DNA of 64,000 bases from Streptococcus sanguinis SK1 = NCTC 7863 (GTDB taxonomy: Bacteria > Bacillota > Bacilli > Lactobacillales > Streptococcaceae), in assembly GCF_000194945.1 (NCBI RefSeq), contig NZ_GL878508.1:1-64000 (forward strand), in the 5' to 3' direction. Of the stretch, positions 38,938 through 50,061 are shown piece by piece. The notes below the pieces were generated by a model, which saw only the letters and a list, made by a program, of their open reading frames with translations, did no database searches and was not told the origin of the DNA. The position numbers and the translations under genes were made by a program. The stretch's first letter is position 1. The number at the start of each line of letters is the position of its first letter.

Positions 38938-39810
38938 TTATTCTCCAAAGATTTCTTTTGAAAGTCTGCGGCCTGTAGGTGTTGTAGCTAGACCGCCTTC
39001 AGCTGTTTCTCTGAAAGCAGTAGGCAGACTTGACCCAACTTGATACATGGCGTCAATGACTTCGTCAACAGGAATTTTAGACTCGATTCCTGCAAGGGCC
39101 ATATCGGCTGCAATAAAGGCATAACTGGCTCCCATAGCATTTCGCTTGACACAAGGTACTTCCACCAGTCCAGCTACTGGATCGCAAATTAAACCCAACA
39201 TGTTTTTGATGACAAAACAAATAGCTTGACTAGCTTGAAAAGGTGAGCCTCCAGCAGCCAGAACTAAAGCAGCTGCACTCATAGCTGAAGCGGAGCCGAC
39301 CTCAGCTTGACAGCCACCTTCAGCACCCGAAATTGAGGCGTTATTGGCAATGACTAGGCCAAAAGCGCCTGCAGCTAATAGAAAGTTTAGCTGTTCTTCT
39401 TCTGAGAGTCCTAATTTTTCGATAGCTGATGTAAGGACAGCAGGCAGACAGCCAGCGCTACCGGCTGTTGGTGTAGCACAAACCAAGCCCATTTTAGCAT
39501 TGTGCTCATTGACAGCAATAGCATTTTTTGCAGCAGTCAGCACAGTGTGGTCTGATAAAGCCTTTCCTGACTGGATATAATGGTCAAGTTTAGCTGCGTC
39601 TCCACCAGTCAATCCGCTGCGAGACTTGCTCTCATCGAGTCCAAGAAGGACAGAGGCTTTCATGACTTCCAGATTGCGATGCATTAGCCGCAGGACTTCA
39701 TCTCTTTCACGACCAGTCAATTCATACTCGGTAGCAATCATCAATTCAGCAACATTTCCTTGGTAATCCAAGTCAGCTTGCTCTACCAATTCTTTGATGG
39801 AATAAAACAT
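38938..39810 (-). CDS. sdaAA: L-serine dehydratase, iron-sulfur alpha subunit
   Basis: A 290-residue subunit of the [4Fe-4S] L-serine ammonia-lyase making pyruvate. Cysteines for the cluster are seen in CATPTAGSAGC, GAEGGCQAEVGSAS, and the DPVAGLVEVPC segment. It follows the beta subunit gene by 8 bp. Confidence 0.94.
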   Translation of the reverse strand: MFYSIKELVEQADLDYQGNVAELMIATEYELTGRERDEVLRLMHRNLEVMKASVLLGLDESKSRSGLTGGDAAKLDHYIQSGKALSDHTVLTAAKNAIAVNEHNAKMGLVCATPTAGSAGCLPAVLTSAIEKLGLSEEEQLNFLLAAGAFGLVIANNASISGAEGGCQAEVGSASAMSAAALVLAAGGSPFQASQAICFVIKNMLGLICDPVAGLVEVPCVKRNAMGASYAFIAADMALAGIESKIPVDEVIDAMYQVGSSLPTAFRETAEGGLATTPTGRRLSKEIFGE

Positions 39811-39818
39811 ATTTTCTC

Positions 39819-40490
39819 CTATTTAAAGAAATTCACATTATGCAGATGAGGAATATTGCGAATTTCATCAATAGCTTCCTCACAGCTTCGGCTGTCAACT
39901 TCAATAATCATAATCGCTTTTTCCCCAGCCTTCTCACGGGTGACATTCATCTGAGCTATATTGATATTGTAGCGTGACAGAGCTTCGGTGACATGGGCAA
40001 TCATACCTGGGACATCCTGGTGGACAATAATAATGGTCGGAGTATTCATACTCAGAGATACTGAAAAGCCATTCAACTCTGTTACTTGAATGTTGCCGCC
40101 ACCGATAGAGACTCCAGTCACACTGATTGTTTTATGGTCATTTTTGATTGTAATCTTTGTCGTATTGGGGTGGGGAGCATTGCTATCCTTTTGAATGGTC
40201 CAGACAATCTTGATATCGCGTTTATGGGCGATTTCAAGACTGTTAGGAATCTCTGGATCATCTGTATCCATACCTAAAATCCCTGCTACAAGAGCCAAGT
40301 CAGTTCCGTGACCTCGGTAAGTTTTGGCAAAAGAGTTAAAGAGCTGGAATTCTACTTCTGTAGGCTCATCGTTAAAAATAGAGGAGACAATTTTTCCGAT
40401 ACGGACGGCACCTGCTGTATGACTGCTTGATGGGCCTATCATAACGGGTCCGATAATATCAAAAACAGATTGAAATCTTAGTGAAGTCAT
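39819..40490 (-). CDS. sdaAB: L-serine dehydratase, iron-sulfur beta subunit
   Basis: A 223-residue subunit with the N-terminal domain IGPVMIGPSSSHTAGAVRIGKI and a C-terminal ACT domain (about 148-223, PTIIIVHQDVPGMIAHVTEAL). It heads the sdaAB-sdaAA operon. The ACT domain may sense serine. Confidence 0.94.
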   Translation of the reverse strand: MTSLRFQSVFDIIGPVMIGPSSSHTAGAVRIGKIVSSIFNDEPTEVEFQLFNSFAKTYRGHGTDLALVAGILGMDTDDPEIPNSLEIAHKRDIKIVWTIQKDSNAPHPNTTKITIKNDHKTISVTGVSIGGGNIQVTELNGFSVSLSMNTPTIIIVHQDVPGMIAHVTEALSRYNINIAQMNVTREKAGEKAIMIIEVDSRSCEEAIDEIRNIPHLHNVNFFK

Positions 40491-40623
40491 GATTTCTCCT
40501 TGCGGCTAATTTATTATTTTCATTATAACAAAGTTAAGGGCTTTCTGCTGATTTTTTAAATTAATTAAAAGTGGATATTATAAAATTTCGTTAGATAGGA
40601 AAGTAAACGAGAAAATCAATAAC

Positions 40624-40639
40624 TTTACAACGTTGTAAA
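40624..40639. repeat. 16-bp palindrome TTTACA-ACGT-TGTAAA
   Basis: TTTACAACGTTGTAAA is a perfect palindrome in the 298-bp sdaAB/mnmA divergent spacer. It lies 85 bp from the mnmA promoter and could serve either gene. The rest of the spacer carries the mnmA promoter and its leader repeats. Confidence 0.55.
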
Positions 40640-40677
40640 TATTCTTTACAGATAATAAATTTAGTTGAATTTCTGAT

Positions 40678-40706
40678 TTGTTTTCCTAGTCCTTTCGTGC
40701 TATAAT
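40678..40706 (+). promoter_or_regulatory. mnmA promoter
   Basis: TTGTTT (40678-40683), 17 bp, TATAAT (40701-40706), with TG at the extended -10 position (TGcTATAAT). Confidence 0.7.
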
Positions 40707-40720
40707 AGGCCTTGCTCAAG

Positions 40721-41910
<1,190 letters not shown>

Positions 41911-42047
41911 ATTGACAATTCAGCTCAATCTGCTAAAATAAGATAAGCAATACCTATGATGGTCAAAGCTCATGGATGTTGCAGGCTTTTTTGTCCTGCA
42001 CTTCTAGAGACTTGGCCTTTTTTGGTGAAAAAATGAAGGAAAAAGAA

Positions 42048-43955
42048 ATGTCACACAATTTTACTGAAAGTTATGATATTATCGTGATTGGAGCAGGACA
42101 TGCTGGGGTTGAGGCATCGCTGGCTGCTAGTCGAATGGGTTGTAAGGTTCTTTTGGCAACCATCAATATTGAGATGCTGGCTTTTATGCCCTGCAATCCC
42201 TCTATAGGAGGCTCTGCGAAAGGCATTGTCGTCCGTGAAGTAGATGCTTTGGGCGGAGAGATGGCCAAGAATATTGACAAGAGCTATATCCAGATGAAGA
42301 TGCTCAATACAGGCAAAGGACCTGCAGTTCGGGCTCTTAGGGCCCAGGCGGATAAGGAAGTCTACTCCAAAGAAATGCGGAAGACTGTCGAAAATCAAGA
42401 AAATCTGACCTTGCGGCAAACTATGATTAATGAAATCTTGGTAGAAGACGGTAAAGTAATTGGAGTTAAGACAGCGACCCATCAGGAGTATGCAGCTAAA
42501 GCCGTCATTGTTACGACTGGAACAGCCTTGCGGGGAGAAATTATCATTGGTGATCTCAAGTATTCATCTGGTCCTAACCATAGTCTAGCAGCCATTCCTT
42601 TAGCAGATAATCTGAGGGATCTAGGTTTTGAAATTGGTCGTTTTAAAACCGGAACGCCTCCGCGTGTCAAGGCGTCATCTATCAATTATGATGTGACCGA
42701 GATTCAGCCAGGTGATGAAAAGGCCAATCATTTCTCTTACACGTCTCGTGATGAGGACTATGTGAAAGATCAAGTGCCTTGCTGGTTGACTTATACCAAT
42801 GCAGAAAGTCACGAAATTATCCAAAACAACTTGCATCGGGCTCCTATGTTTTCAGGTATCGTTAAGGGTGTGGGCCCTCGCTATTGCCCGTCAATCGAGG
42901 ATAAGATTGTCCGTTTTGCGGATAAGGAACGCCACCAGCTTTTCTTAGAACCTGAGGGTCGTGATACAGAAGAAGTTTATGTGCAGGGGCTGTCAACTAG
43001 TCTGCCAGAAGATGTACAAAAGGACTTGGTTCACTCTATCAAAGGTTTAGAAAATGCTGAGATGATGCGGACAGGCTATGCCATTGAGTACGATATGATT
43101 ATGCCTCATCAGTTACGGGCAACCTTGGAAACTAAGAAAATTTCAGGGCTCTTTACAGCAGGTCAGACCAATGGGACTTCTGGTTACGAAGAAGCTGCTG
43201 GTCAAGGAATTATCGCTGGGATTAATGCGGCATTGAAAATCCAAGGTAAGCCAGAGTTGATTTTGAAGCGTAGTGATGGTTATATTGGAGTCATGATTGA
43301 TGATTTGGTGACTAAGGGGACGGTAGAACCTTACCGACTCTTGACCAGTCGAGCTGAGTACCGTCTGATTCTCCGTCATGACAATGCAGATATGCGTTTG
43401 ACAGAGATGGGACGGGAAATTGGTCTGGTAGATGATGAGCGCTGGGCTCGTTTCGAGATTAAAAAGAATCAATTTGACAATGAAATGAAGCGTTTGGAAT
43501 CGATCAAACTAAAGCCTGTTAAGGAAACAAACGCTAAGGTAGAAGCGCTTGGCTTTAAGCCTCTGACGGATGCAGTGACTGCCAAAGAATTTATGAGACG
43601 TCCAGAAGTGTATTATCAAGATGTGGTTCAGTTCATTGGTCCGGCTGCAGAGGAGCTTGATGAAAAGATTATTGAGCTAATTGAGACAGAGATTAAGTAT
43701 GAAGGCTATATTTCCAAAGCTCTTGATCAGGTTGAAAAGATGAAGCGCATGGAAGAGAAGCGCATTCCAGCTAATATTGACTGGGATGATATTGACTCGA
43801 TTGCGACAGAAGCACGACAGAAGTTCAAGAAAATCAATCCAGAAACAATTGGTCAGGCTAGTCGTATTTCTGGTGTCAATCCAGCAGATATTTCTATTTT
43901 GATGGTTTACCTAGAAGGCAAGTCCAGAAGCATTTCTAAAAATCAAGCGAAGTAA
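42048..43955 (+). CDS. mnmG: MnmG, tRNA uridine-5-carboxymethylaminomethyl enzyme
   Basis: A 635-residue FAD enzyme that with MnmE adds the carboxymethylaminomethyl group to U34. It has the FAD motif [10 protein letters not shown] (15-24), Cys segments [15 protein letters not shown] and [13 protein letters not shown], and [15 protein letters not shown] chose the ATG giving MSHNFTES with AAGGAAA upstream; the earlier frame-open start is not in homologues. Confidence 0.97.
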   Translation: MSHNFTESYDIIVIGAGHAGVEASLAASRMGCKVLLATINIEMLAFMPCNPSIGGSAKGIVVREVDALGGEMAKNIDKSYIQMKMLNTGKGPAVRALRAQADKEVYSKEMRKTVENQENLTLRQTMINEILVEDGKVIGVKTATHQEYAAKAVIVTTGTALRGEIIIGDLKYSSGPNHSLAAIPLADNLRDLGFEIGRFKTGTPPRVKASSINYDVTEIQPGDEKANHFSYTSRDEDYVKDQVPCWLTYTNAESHEIIQNNLHRAPMFSGIVKGVGPRYCPSIEDKIVRFADKERHQLFLEPEGRDTEEVYVQGLSTSLPEDVQKDLVHSIKGLENAEMMRTGYAIEYDMIMPHQLRATLETKKISGLFTAGQTNGTSGYEEAAGQGIIAGINAALKIQGKPELILKRSDGYIGVMIDDLVTKGTVEPYRLLTSRAEYRLILRHDNADMRLTEMGREIGLVDDERWARFEIKKNQFDNEMKRLESIKLKPVKETNAKVEALGFKPLTDAVTAKEFMRRPEVYYQDVVQFIGPAAEELDEKIIELIETEIKYEGYISKALDQVEKMKRMEEKRIPANIDWDDIDSIATEARQKFKKINPETIGQASRISGVNPADISILMVYLEGKSRSISKNQAK

Positions 43956-43962
43956 CTCTTGT

Positions 43963-43997
43963 AAAAGGCTTAGTTTCCTTTGGGAAGCAGCCTTTTT
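43963..43997 (+). terminator. Terminator of mnmG
   Basis: AAAGGCT pairs with AGCCTTT with an inner TTTCC/GGGAA stem, followed by TTTTTG. Confidence 0.75.
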
Positions 43998-44001
43998 GTG
44001 T

Positions 44002-44034
44002 AAGTTTACAAGGGGTTGACAAGATTGTAAACTT
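44002..44034. repeat. Inverted repeat bracketing a TTGACA upstream of gdpP
   Basis: AAGTTTACAA (44002-44011) and TTGTAAACTT (44025-44034) are perfect 10-bp arms. The 13-bp spacer contains TTGACA (44016-44021), a possible gdpP -35. The arms could be an operator; the -10 is not clear. Confidence 0.5.
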
Positions 44035-44142
44035 TGAAAGACTATTTTTCGCTTCCTTTACCATTGTTAAATGCTTTGATTATTGGGAGAAATTCGCTTT
44101 TTTCTAGGATTTATGGTAAAATGGCGGAATAAGAGGTCTATG

Positions 44143-46134
44143 ATGAAAAAATTTCGTTTTGCCCCAATTCACTTGGCGATGGCGGGTCTAATTTCCTTTA
44201 TAATCTTAGCCATCTGTCTGAGGCTTTTTGGTGATAGTTTGGCCATGCTAGCTGCTCTCATGCTTGTGCTGGCTCTTTTGATTGTGCTTTTTATCCAGCA
44301 ACAGAGAGTATCCGAGCTAGATGAGATTGAGCAGATTCATTATGTCAATCATCAAGCAGAAGGAAGCCTCGCTTCCTTGCTGGATAAGATGCCAGTTGGT
44401 GTCATTAAAATCAGTGAAGATAATGGTGATGTAGAGTGGTTTAATCCCTATGCTGAACTGATTTTTACAACCGAAGATGGTGATTTTGATGCAGATATGC
44501 TCAAGAATATCATGAAGGCTGCTTATTCAGACTCTGGTCATTATGCTACGGTTGGAGACAAGAAATATTCAGTTTACTTGGACCGTGCATCCAGTGTGTT
44601 TTATTTTTTTGATGCATCCAATGAATACGAAGCCACTGTTGGTCTGGTAACAACGCGCCCTGTGATCGGAATTATCTCGGTGGATAATTATGATGATTTG
44701 GAAGATGTCGTTTCAGACACGGATATCAGTCATATCAATAGCTTTGTGGCTAACTTCGTAGCAGAATTTTCTGAGCAGTTTCATATGTTTTACCGTCGGG
44801 TTGGCATGGATCGGTTCTATCTTTTTACGGATTACACAGTGCTGGAACAGCTGATGGAAAATAAATTTTCTATCATTGATCAATTCCGGACGGAAGCTAA
44901 AAATCGAGAGCTGTCACTGACACTCAGTATGGGCTTTTCTTATGGTGATGGTAATCATGATGAAATCGGTCGGGTTGCCCTGCTTAACCTCAACTTGGCT
45001 GAAGTTCGGGGTGGGGATCAAGCTGTCGTCAAAGAAAATAATGACAACATGAACCCAATCTTCTTTGGTGGAGGAACGGCGTCAGCTGTTAAGCGCACGC
45101 GTACCCGTACTCGGGCTATGATGACTGCAATCTCTGATAAGATTAAGAGTGTGGATCAGGTCTTTATAGTCGGACATAAAAATCTGGATATGGATGCCTT
45201 GGGTTCTTCTCTTGGTATGCAGCTTTTTGCCAGTAATATCATTGAGAAAGCTTATGTGGTTTATGATTCGTCCCAAATGGCTTCTGACATTGAGCGCTCC
45301 ATTACAAAGCTCCAGCAGGAAGGGGCTGACTATCTGGTGCCGCTTTCTGAAGCAGTAAATATGGTGACCAATCGTTCGCTCTTGATTATGGTTGATCACT
45401 CCAAGATTTCTCTGACGCTGTCTAAGGATTTCTTTGATCAATTCAGTCAGATTATCGTAGTGGACCACCATCGCCGTGATGAAGACTTTCCGGAAAATGC
45501 TGTGATTGCCTATATCGAAAGTGGGGCTAGCAGTGCCAGTGAGTTGGTAACGGAGCTGATTCAGTTCCAGAATTCTAAAAAGAACCGTCTCAGTAAGATG
45601 CAAGCCAGCATTCTCATGGCGGGGATTATGCTTGATACCAAAGGATTTTCATCTCGAGTCACCAGTCGGACCTTTGATGTGGCCAGCTATCTACGAACTC
45701 GGGGCAGTGACAGTGTTGTGATCCAGGACATTTCAGCTACGAATTTTGAGGAATATCGTGCGATTAATGAGCTGATTTTAAATGGCAAGAAGATATTGCC
45801 TAATGTCATTGTAGCAGCTGGTCCAGAGGAGAACACTTATGATACGGTTGTCATCAGTAAGGCAGCTGATACCATGCTCTCCATGTCAGGAATTGAAGCT
45901 ACTTTTGTCGTGAGCAAGAATACCAAAGGCTATGTGTCTATTTCGGCTCGCAGTCGTAGCAAGATCAATGTTCAGCGAATTATGGAAAAGCTGGGCGGTG
46001 GCGGCCATTTCAATCTGGCTGCAGCTCAAATTGAAGGTAAAACAGTTTCTGAGGTCCTTCAGTCGCTGAATCAAGAAATTATGGACCAAGTCATTAAAGA
46101 GGAAGTAATAATAGACGAGGAGAAAAAAGGATGA
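44143..46134 (+). CDS. gdpP: GdpP, membrane c-di-AMP phosphodiesterase
   Basis: A 663-residue enzyme that breaks down the second messenger c-di-AMP. Two membrane helices (about 8-50) precede a PAS-like domain (about 70-170), a degenerate GGDEF domain (about 175-310), and the C-terminal DHH/DHHA1 phosphodiesterase ([22 protein letters not shown]). An ATG pair (44140 and 44143) with GAGG upstream makes the exact start uncertain by one residue. It overlaps rplI by 4 bp. Confidence 0.94.
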   Translation: MKKFRFAPIHLAMAGLISFIILAICLRLFGDSLAMLAALMLVLALLIVLFIQQQRVSELDEIEQIHYVNHQAEGSLASLLDKMPVGVIKISEDNGDVEWFNPYAELIFTTEDGDFDADMLKNIMKAAYSDSGHYATVGDKKYSVYLDRASSVFYFFDASNEYEATVGLVTTRPVIGIISVDNYDDLEDVVSDTDISHINSFVANFVAEFSEQFHMFYRRVGMDRFYLFTDYTVLEQLMENKFSIIDQFRTEAKNRELSLTLSMGFSYGDGNHDEIGRVALLNLNLAEVRGGDQAVVKENNDNMNPIFFGGGTASAVKRTRTRTRAMMTAISDKIKSVDQVFIVGHKNLDMDALGSSLGMQLFASNIIEKAYVVYDSSQMASDIERSITKLQQEGADYLVPLSEAVNMVTNRSLLIMVDHSKISLTLSKDFFDQFSQIIVVDHHRRDEDFPENAVIAYIESGASSASELVTELIQFQNSKKNRLSKMQASILMAGIMLDTKGFSSRVTSRTFDVASYLRTRGSDSVVIQDISATNFEEYRAINELILNGKKILPNVIVAAGPEENTYDTVVISKAADTMLSMSGIEATFVVSKNTKGYVSISARSRSKINVQRIMEKLGGGGHFNLAAAQIEGKTVSEVLQSLNQEIMDQVIKEEVIIDEEKKG

Positions 46135-46583
46135 AAGTAATTTTTTTAGCAGATGTAAAAGGCAAGGGCAAAAAAGGCGAAATCAAGGAAATGCCGACTG
46201 GCTATGCTCAAAATTTTCTGATTAAGAAAAATTTAGCCAAGGAAGCAACAGCGCAGGCTATCGGTGAACTGCGCGGCAAGCAAAAGTCCGAAGAAAAAGC
46301 CCACGCGGAACTAGTGGCAGAAGCTCAAACTATTAAAGCTAAGTTAGCAGAAGAAGCTACTCTTGTTGAATTTACTGAAAAAGTTGGTCCGGACGGCCGC
46401 ACCTTTGGCTCTATTACCAGTAAGAAAATAGCAGAAGAGCTGCAGAAGCAGTTTGGCATCAAAATTGACAAACGTCACATTAAGGTGGACTCACCGATTC
46501 GTTCCATTGGTCTGATAGATGTTCCAGTGAAAATTTATCAGGATATAACTGGGGTGATTCGTTTGCGGGTTAAAGAAGGATAA
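46131..46583 (+). CDS. rplI: RplI, 50S ribosomal protein L9
   Basis: A 150-residue L9 with the N-terminal signature [28 protein letters not shown], a long central helix and the C-terminal domain [17 protein letters not shown]. It overlaps gdpP by 4 bp, then is followed by dnaB, the usual gdpP-rplI-dnaB cluster. Confidence 0.98.
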   Translation: MKVIFLADVKGKGKKGEIKEMPTGYAQNFLIKKNLAKEATAQAIGELRGKQKSEEKAHAELVAEAQTIKAKLAEEATLVEFTEKVGPDGRTFGSITSKKIAEELQKQFGIKIDKRHIKVDSPIRSIGLIDVPVKIYQDITGVIRLRVKEG

Positions 46584-46609
46584 TAGTGATTTGAAGGAAG
46601 GATTTACCG

Positions 46610-47965
46610 ATGGCAGAGATTGATGAACTCCGAGCTCAGCCTCAGGATATTTTAGCGGAGCAGTCCGTCTTAGGAGCCATTTTCATTGATGAGAGCAAAC
46701 TGGTCTTTGTTCGTGAGTATATCGAGCCTGCTGACTTCTTTAAGTATGCCAATCGCTTGATTTTCAAGGCTATGATTGACTTGGCTGACCGCGGGGATGC
46801 CATTGATGCAACGACGGTTCGTAACATTTTAGACAGTCAGGGTGATTTGCAGAATATCGGCGGTCTCAGCTACTTGGTGGAAGTGGTCAATTCTGTTCCA
46901 ACCTCTGCCAATGCTGAATACTATGCTAAAATCGTTGCAGAGAAGGCCATTCTAAGGCGGCTGATTTCGCGTCTGACAGAGTCTATCAATCAAGCCTACG
47001 ATGGCGACCGGCTGTCAGAGGAAATTATCGCCGGAGCTGAAAAAGCCCTGATTGATGTCAGTGAGACGGCCAATCGCAGTGGCTTTAAAAATATCCGTGA
47101 TGTGCTGAATCTTAACTTTGGCAATCTGGAGGCTCGGTCTCTGCAGACATCAGATATCACTGGAATTGCGACTGGCTACCGTGAGCTGGACAAGATGACG
47201 ACTGGTCTGCATGAGGAAGAATTAATCATTTTGGCGGCCCGGCCAGCGGTCGGAAAGACGGCCTTTGCCCTTAATATCGCTCAGAATATCGGAACCAAGC
47301 TAGATAAGACTGTAGCTATTTTCTCTCTGGAAATGGGGGCGGAGAGCTTGGTGGACCGGATGCTGGCTTCAGAAGGGGTGATTAATTCTCATTCCATTCG
47401 TACGGGGCAACTGACAGATGAAGAGTGGCAAAAATATACCATTGCGACAGCTAATCTGGCTAACGCTAGTATCTATATTGATGATACACCAGGGATTCGG
47501 ATTACAGAGATTCGCTCGCGGGCTCGAAAACTGGCTCAGGAAACGGGCAATCTAGGGTTGGTCTTGATTGACTATCTGCAGCTGATTACAGGAACTGGCC
47601 GCGAAAACCGTCAACAAGAAGTTTCGGAAATTTCCCGGCAGTTGAAAATCTTGGCGAAGGAGCTCAAGGTGCCGGTCATTGCGTTGAGTCAGCTCTCGCG
47701 TGGCGTGGAGCAGCGGCAGGATAAGCGACCGGTGCTGTCTGATATTCGGGAATCAGGTTCCATTGAGCAGGATGCGGATATCGTTGCTTTCCTTTACCGA
47801 GATGATTATTATGATCGAGCCGGTGAGGAGGAAGAAGGCATTCCCAACAACAAGGTTGAAGTCATTATTGAGAAAAACCGGAGTGGAGCGCGTGGTACAG
47901 TAGAGTTAATTTTCCAGAAAGAGTATAATAAATTCTCAAGTATTTCCAAAAGAGAGGACGAATAA
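46610..47965 (+). CDS. dnaB: DnaB (DnaC), replicative DNA helicase
   Basis: A 451-residue hexameric helicase that unwinds DNA at the fork. The N-terminal domain starts AEQSVLGAIFIDE; the RecA-like core has Walker A ARPAVGKTAFAL, Walker B LVLIDYLQLI, and the conserved RESGSIEQDADIVAFL. Called DnaC in B. subtilis naming. It follows rplI and precedes veg. Confidence 0.96.
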   Translation: MAEIDELRAQPQDILAEQSVLGAIFIDESKLVFVREYIEPADFFKYANRLIFKAMIDLADRGDAIDATTVRNILDSQGDLQNIGGLSYLVEVVNSVPTSANAEYYAKIVAEKAILRRLISRLTESINQAYDGDRLSEEIIAGAEKALIDVSETANRSGFKNIRDVLNLNFGNLEARSLQTSDITGIATGYRELDKMTTGLHEEELIILAARPAVGKTAFALNIAQNIGTKLDKTVAIFSLEMGAESLVDRMLASEGVINSHSIRTGQLTDEEWQKYTIATANLANASIYIDDTPGIRITEIRSRARKLAQETGNLGLVLIDYLQLITGTGRENRQQEVSEISRQLKILAKELKVPVIALSQLSRGVEQRQDKRPVLSDIRESGSIEQDADIVAFLYRDDYYDRAGEEEEGIPNNKVEVIIEKNRSGARGTVELIFQKEYNKFSSISKREDE

Positions 47966-47967
47966 AG

Positions 47968-48243
47968 ATGAGTGATGCATTTACAGATGTGGCAAAAATG
48001 AAAAAAATCAAAGAAGATATCAAGGCGCATGAAGGACAAATCGTTGAGATGACGCTGGAAAACGGTCGTAAGCGCCAAAAAAGCAAGCAAGGCCGTCTGA
48101 TTGAAGTCTATCCGTCTTTGTTTATCGTGGAATATTCCAATGAAGGCGGTCAGCCAGGGGAAATCTCCAATACCTATGTGGAGTCTTATACTTATTCTGA
48201 CATTTTGACAGAAAAGAACCTCATCCGTTATTTTGATGAATAG
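47968..48243 (+). CDS. veg: Veg family protein
   Basis: A 91-residue Veg-type protein (DUF1021). It has the conserved IKEDIKAHEGQIVEMTLENGRKRQ and NTYVESYTYSDILTEKN segments. Veg stimulates biofilm gene expression in B. subtilis; the role here is not known. It starts 2 bp after dnaB. Confidence 0.88.
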   Translation: MSDAFTDVAKMKKIKEDIKAHEGQIVEMTLENGRKRQKSKQGRLIEVYPSLFIVEYSNEGGQPGEISNTYVESYTYSDILTEKNLIRYFDE

Positions 48244-48265
48244 AAAGGTCCAGTGGGCCTTTTTA
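48244..48265 (+). terminator. Terminator after veg
   Basis: AAAGGTCC pairs with GGGCCTTT (one G-U pair) around AGT, then TTTTTA. Confidence 0.75.
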
Positions 48266-48339
48266 CTTATATTTGAAGCAATTCCTCAGTCAAATCGACT
48301 TATATAGAGGATGATAAGCAAAGAAAACAGGTGGTCATC

Positions 48340-48969
48340 ATGATTAAAAATTTGGTTTTTGATTTGGGCAATGTTCTGATTGAATGGAATTCTGAGAAAA
48401 TCTTGACATATTTTGAACCTGAGAAAGAGCGGCGGCAGGTTCTTAGACAGGCCATTTTTGAGTCAGGTGTCTGGCATCAGACGGACAAGGGAGAGCTGAG
48501 TTTGAAAGAAGCTTGTGAGGGAGTCCAGACTCAGTTAGATGCTTCCTATCATTCTGCCGTTAAGAATATCTTTTATCATTGGTATGAGGTTGTGCATGTT
48601 TACAGTGGTTTACAGGAAAGGATTCGGCTATGGTCTGATCAAGGTTATTGAATCTATATCTTGTCAACCACTTGTGAGATTTTTTATCATATTGAAAAAG
48701 CTGGTTTGTTGCCCATTTACCCACTGCTGTCGGGCTATATCCTTTCCTCAGAGGTTGGGGTCGTCAAGCCAGAAGCAGAGATTTACCAAAAGCTGTTGAA
48801 AAAATATAATCTGAATCCAGTGGAATCCGTCTTCATTGATGATATTCAGGCTAACTTAGATACGGCAGCTGAATTGGGTTTTGAAACCATCTTATCCACA
48901 AGCGAGACAGAGAATATCAGTGCTATGGAGGATTTGCTGGCTGTGAAAGGGAATTTGACTGAGCCATGA
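48340..48969 (+). pseudogene. HAD-family phosphatase broken by an in-frame TGA
   Basis: Both halves read in one frame: MIKNLVFDLGNVLIEWN opens the first (motif I, FDLGN) and ends WSDQGY; TGA follows at 48649-48651. After it, IYILSTTCEIFYHIEK continues, with VVKPEAEIYQKLL and FIDDIQANLDTAAELGFETIL (motifs III and IV). A single C-to-T change in CGA would explain the stop, so this is a recent nonsense mutation or a sequence error rather than a decayed gene. The intact protein would be about 209 residues, of the epoxide-hydrolase-like or haloacid-dehalogenase group. Confidence 0.85.
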
Positions 48970-49017
48970 TTATTTGCTTCACTTATCGTTGAAAAGTAGT
49001 GAGTCTGAGCTCCAACC

Positions 49018-49046
49018 TTGACATTTGCTGATGATTGCGCTATCAT
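49018..49046 (+). promoter_or_regulatory. Promoter of the TPP-controlled importer operon
   Basis: TTGACA (49018-49023), 17 bp, TATCAT (49041-49046), immediately upstream of the riboswitch. Confidence 0.75.
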
Positions 49047-49056
49047 AGTCCTATAT

Positions 49057-49135
49057 ATGGGAGTCTGTGTACAGTCTGAGAGGAAGTGTAAGCTTCGACC
49101 GCACCTGATCTGGGTAATGCCAGCGTAGGAATCAT
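49057..49135 (+). ncRNA. TPP (thiamine pyrophosphate) riboswitch
   Basis: The THI-box core is evident: CTGAGAGG near 49076 and ACCTGATCTGGGTAATGCCAGCG then TAGGAA. The full element spans about 79 nt. Binding of TPP should favour the downstream terminator and shut off the ABC importer genes. Confidence 0.92.
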
Positions 49136-49159
49136 ACCGAAAATAGTGGTATTTGTGCG

Positions 49160-49195
49160 CCTTTTCCATATATGGAAAAGGCCTTTTCTTTTATC
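49160..49195 (+). terminator. Attenuator of the TPP riboswitch
   Basis: A perfect 24-bp palindrome with arms GCCTTTTCCATA and TATGGAAAAGGC (49160-49183), followed by CTTTTCTTTT. It is the expression platform for the riboswitch. Confidence 0.85.
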
Positions 49196-49264
49196 ATCTT
49201 TATCGATGGTAATATCTTGAAGAATTGCAGCACCAAAATGCAGGAAGGGAGGAAAATAGTTCTA

Positions 49265-50017
49265 ATGAAAGCACTACAAAGGCTGATGCGACAGCAAATC
49301 GGTCTCTTAGGTATGCTGGGTGTACTTGTCATCTGGCAGGTCATGGGCTGGCTCAAGCTCTTGCCCAAGTTTATCCTGCCGACACCTCTGGAAATCGGTC
49401 AGGCCTTTATCAGAGATGCTGGCTTTCTAGCAAGTCATAGCTGGGCGACCTTAAGAGTAGCCTTACTGGGTTTAGTCTTGGGTGTCATCTTGGCCTGTAT
49501 ACTAGCTATACTCATGGACAGCATGAGCTGGCTCAATGATCTGATTTATCCCATGATGGTCGTGGTGCAGACGATTCCGACCATTGCTTTGGCGCCAATC
49601 CTGGTTCTTTGGCTGGGTTATGGGATTTTGCCCAAGATTGTGCTGATTATTCTGACGACGACCTTTCCAATTATCGTCAGTATTCTGGATGGTTTTCGGC
49701 ATTGTGATCGGGATACTCTAACTCTCTTTGAGCTAATGCAGGCCAATCGCTGGCAGATTCTCTGGCATTTTAAGATTCCAGCTAGTCTGCCCTATTTCTA
49801 TGCGGGCTTGCGCGTCAGTGTTTCCTATGCCTTTATCACGACTGTGGTTTCCGAATGGCTGGGCGGTTTCGAAGGCTTGGGTGTCTATATGATCCAGTCT
49901 AAGAAACTTTTCCAGTACGACACCATGTTTGCCATTATTATATTGGTTTCGGTCATCAGTCTTCTGGGGATGAAGCTGGTGGCTGTCAGTGAAAAATATG
50001 TCATCAAGTGGAAATAG
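49265..50017 (+). CDS. thiX: ABC importer permease for a thiamine precursor (ThiX type)
   Basis: A 250-residue permease with about six helices and the BPD_transp EAA-type region (FELMQANRWQILWHFKIPASLPY). It is related to SsuC/TauC and ThiX. Under TPP riboswitch control and next to a NMT1-like binding protein, so the likely cargo is HMP or a formylaminopyrimidine. Start chosen at MKALQRLM with GGGAGG upstream. Confidence 0.85.
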   Translation: MKALQRLMRQQIGLLGMLGVLVIWQVMGWLKLLPKFILPTPLEIGQAFIRDAGFLASHSWATLRVALLGLVLGVILACILAILMDSMSWLNDLIYPMMVVVQTIPTIALAPILVLWLGYGILPKIVLIILTTTFPIIVSILDGFRHCDRDTLTLFELMQANRWQILWHFKIPASLPYFYAGLRVSVSYAFITTVVSEWLGGFEGLGVYMIQSKKLFQYDTMFAIIILVSVISLLGMKLVAVSEKYVIKWK

Positions 50018-50061
50018 GAGCTCATCTCTGCTATTTCCCAAAGAAAGAAAAGAGGATAATG

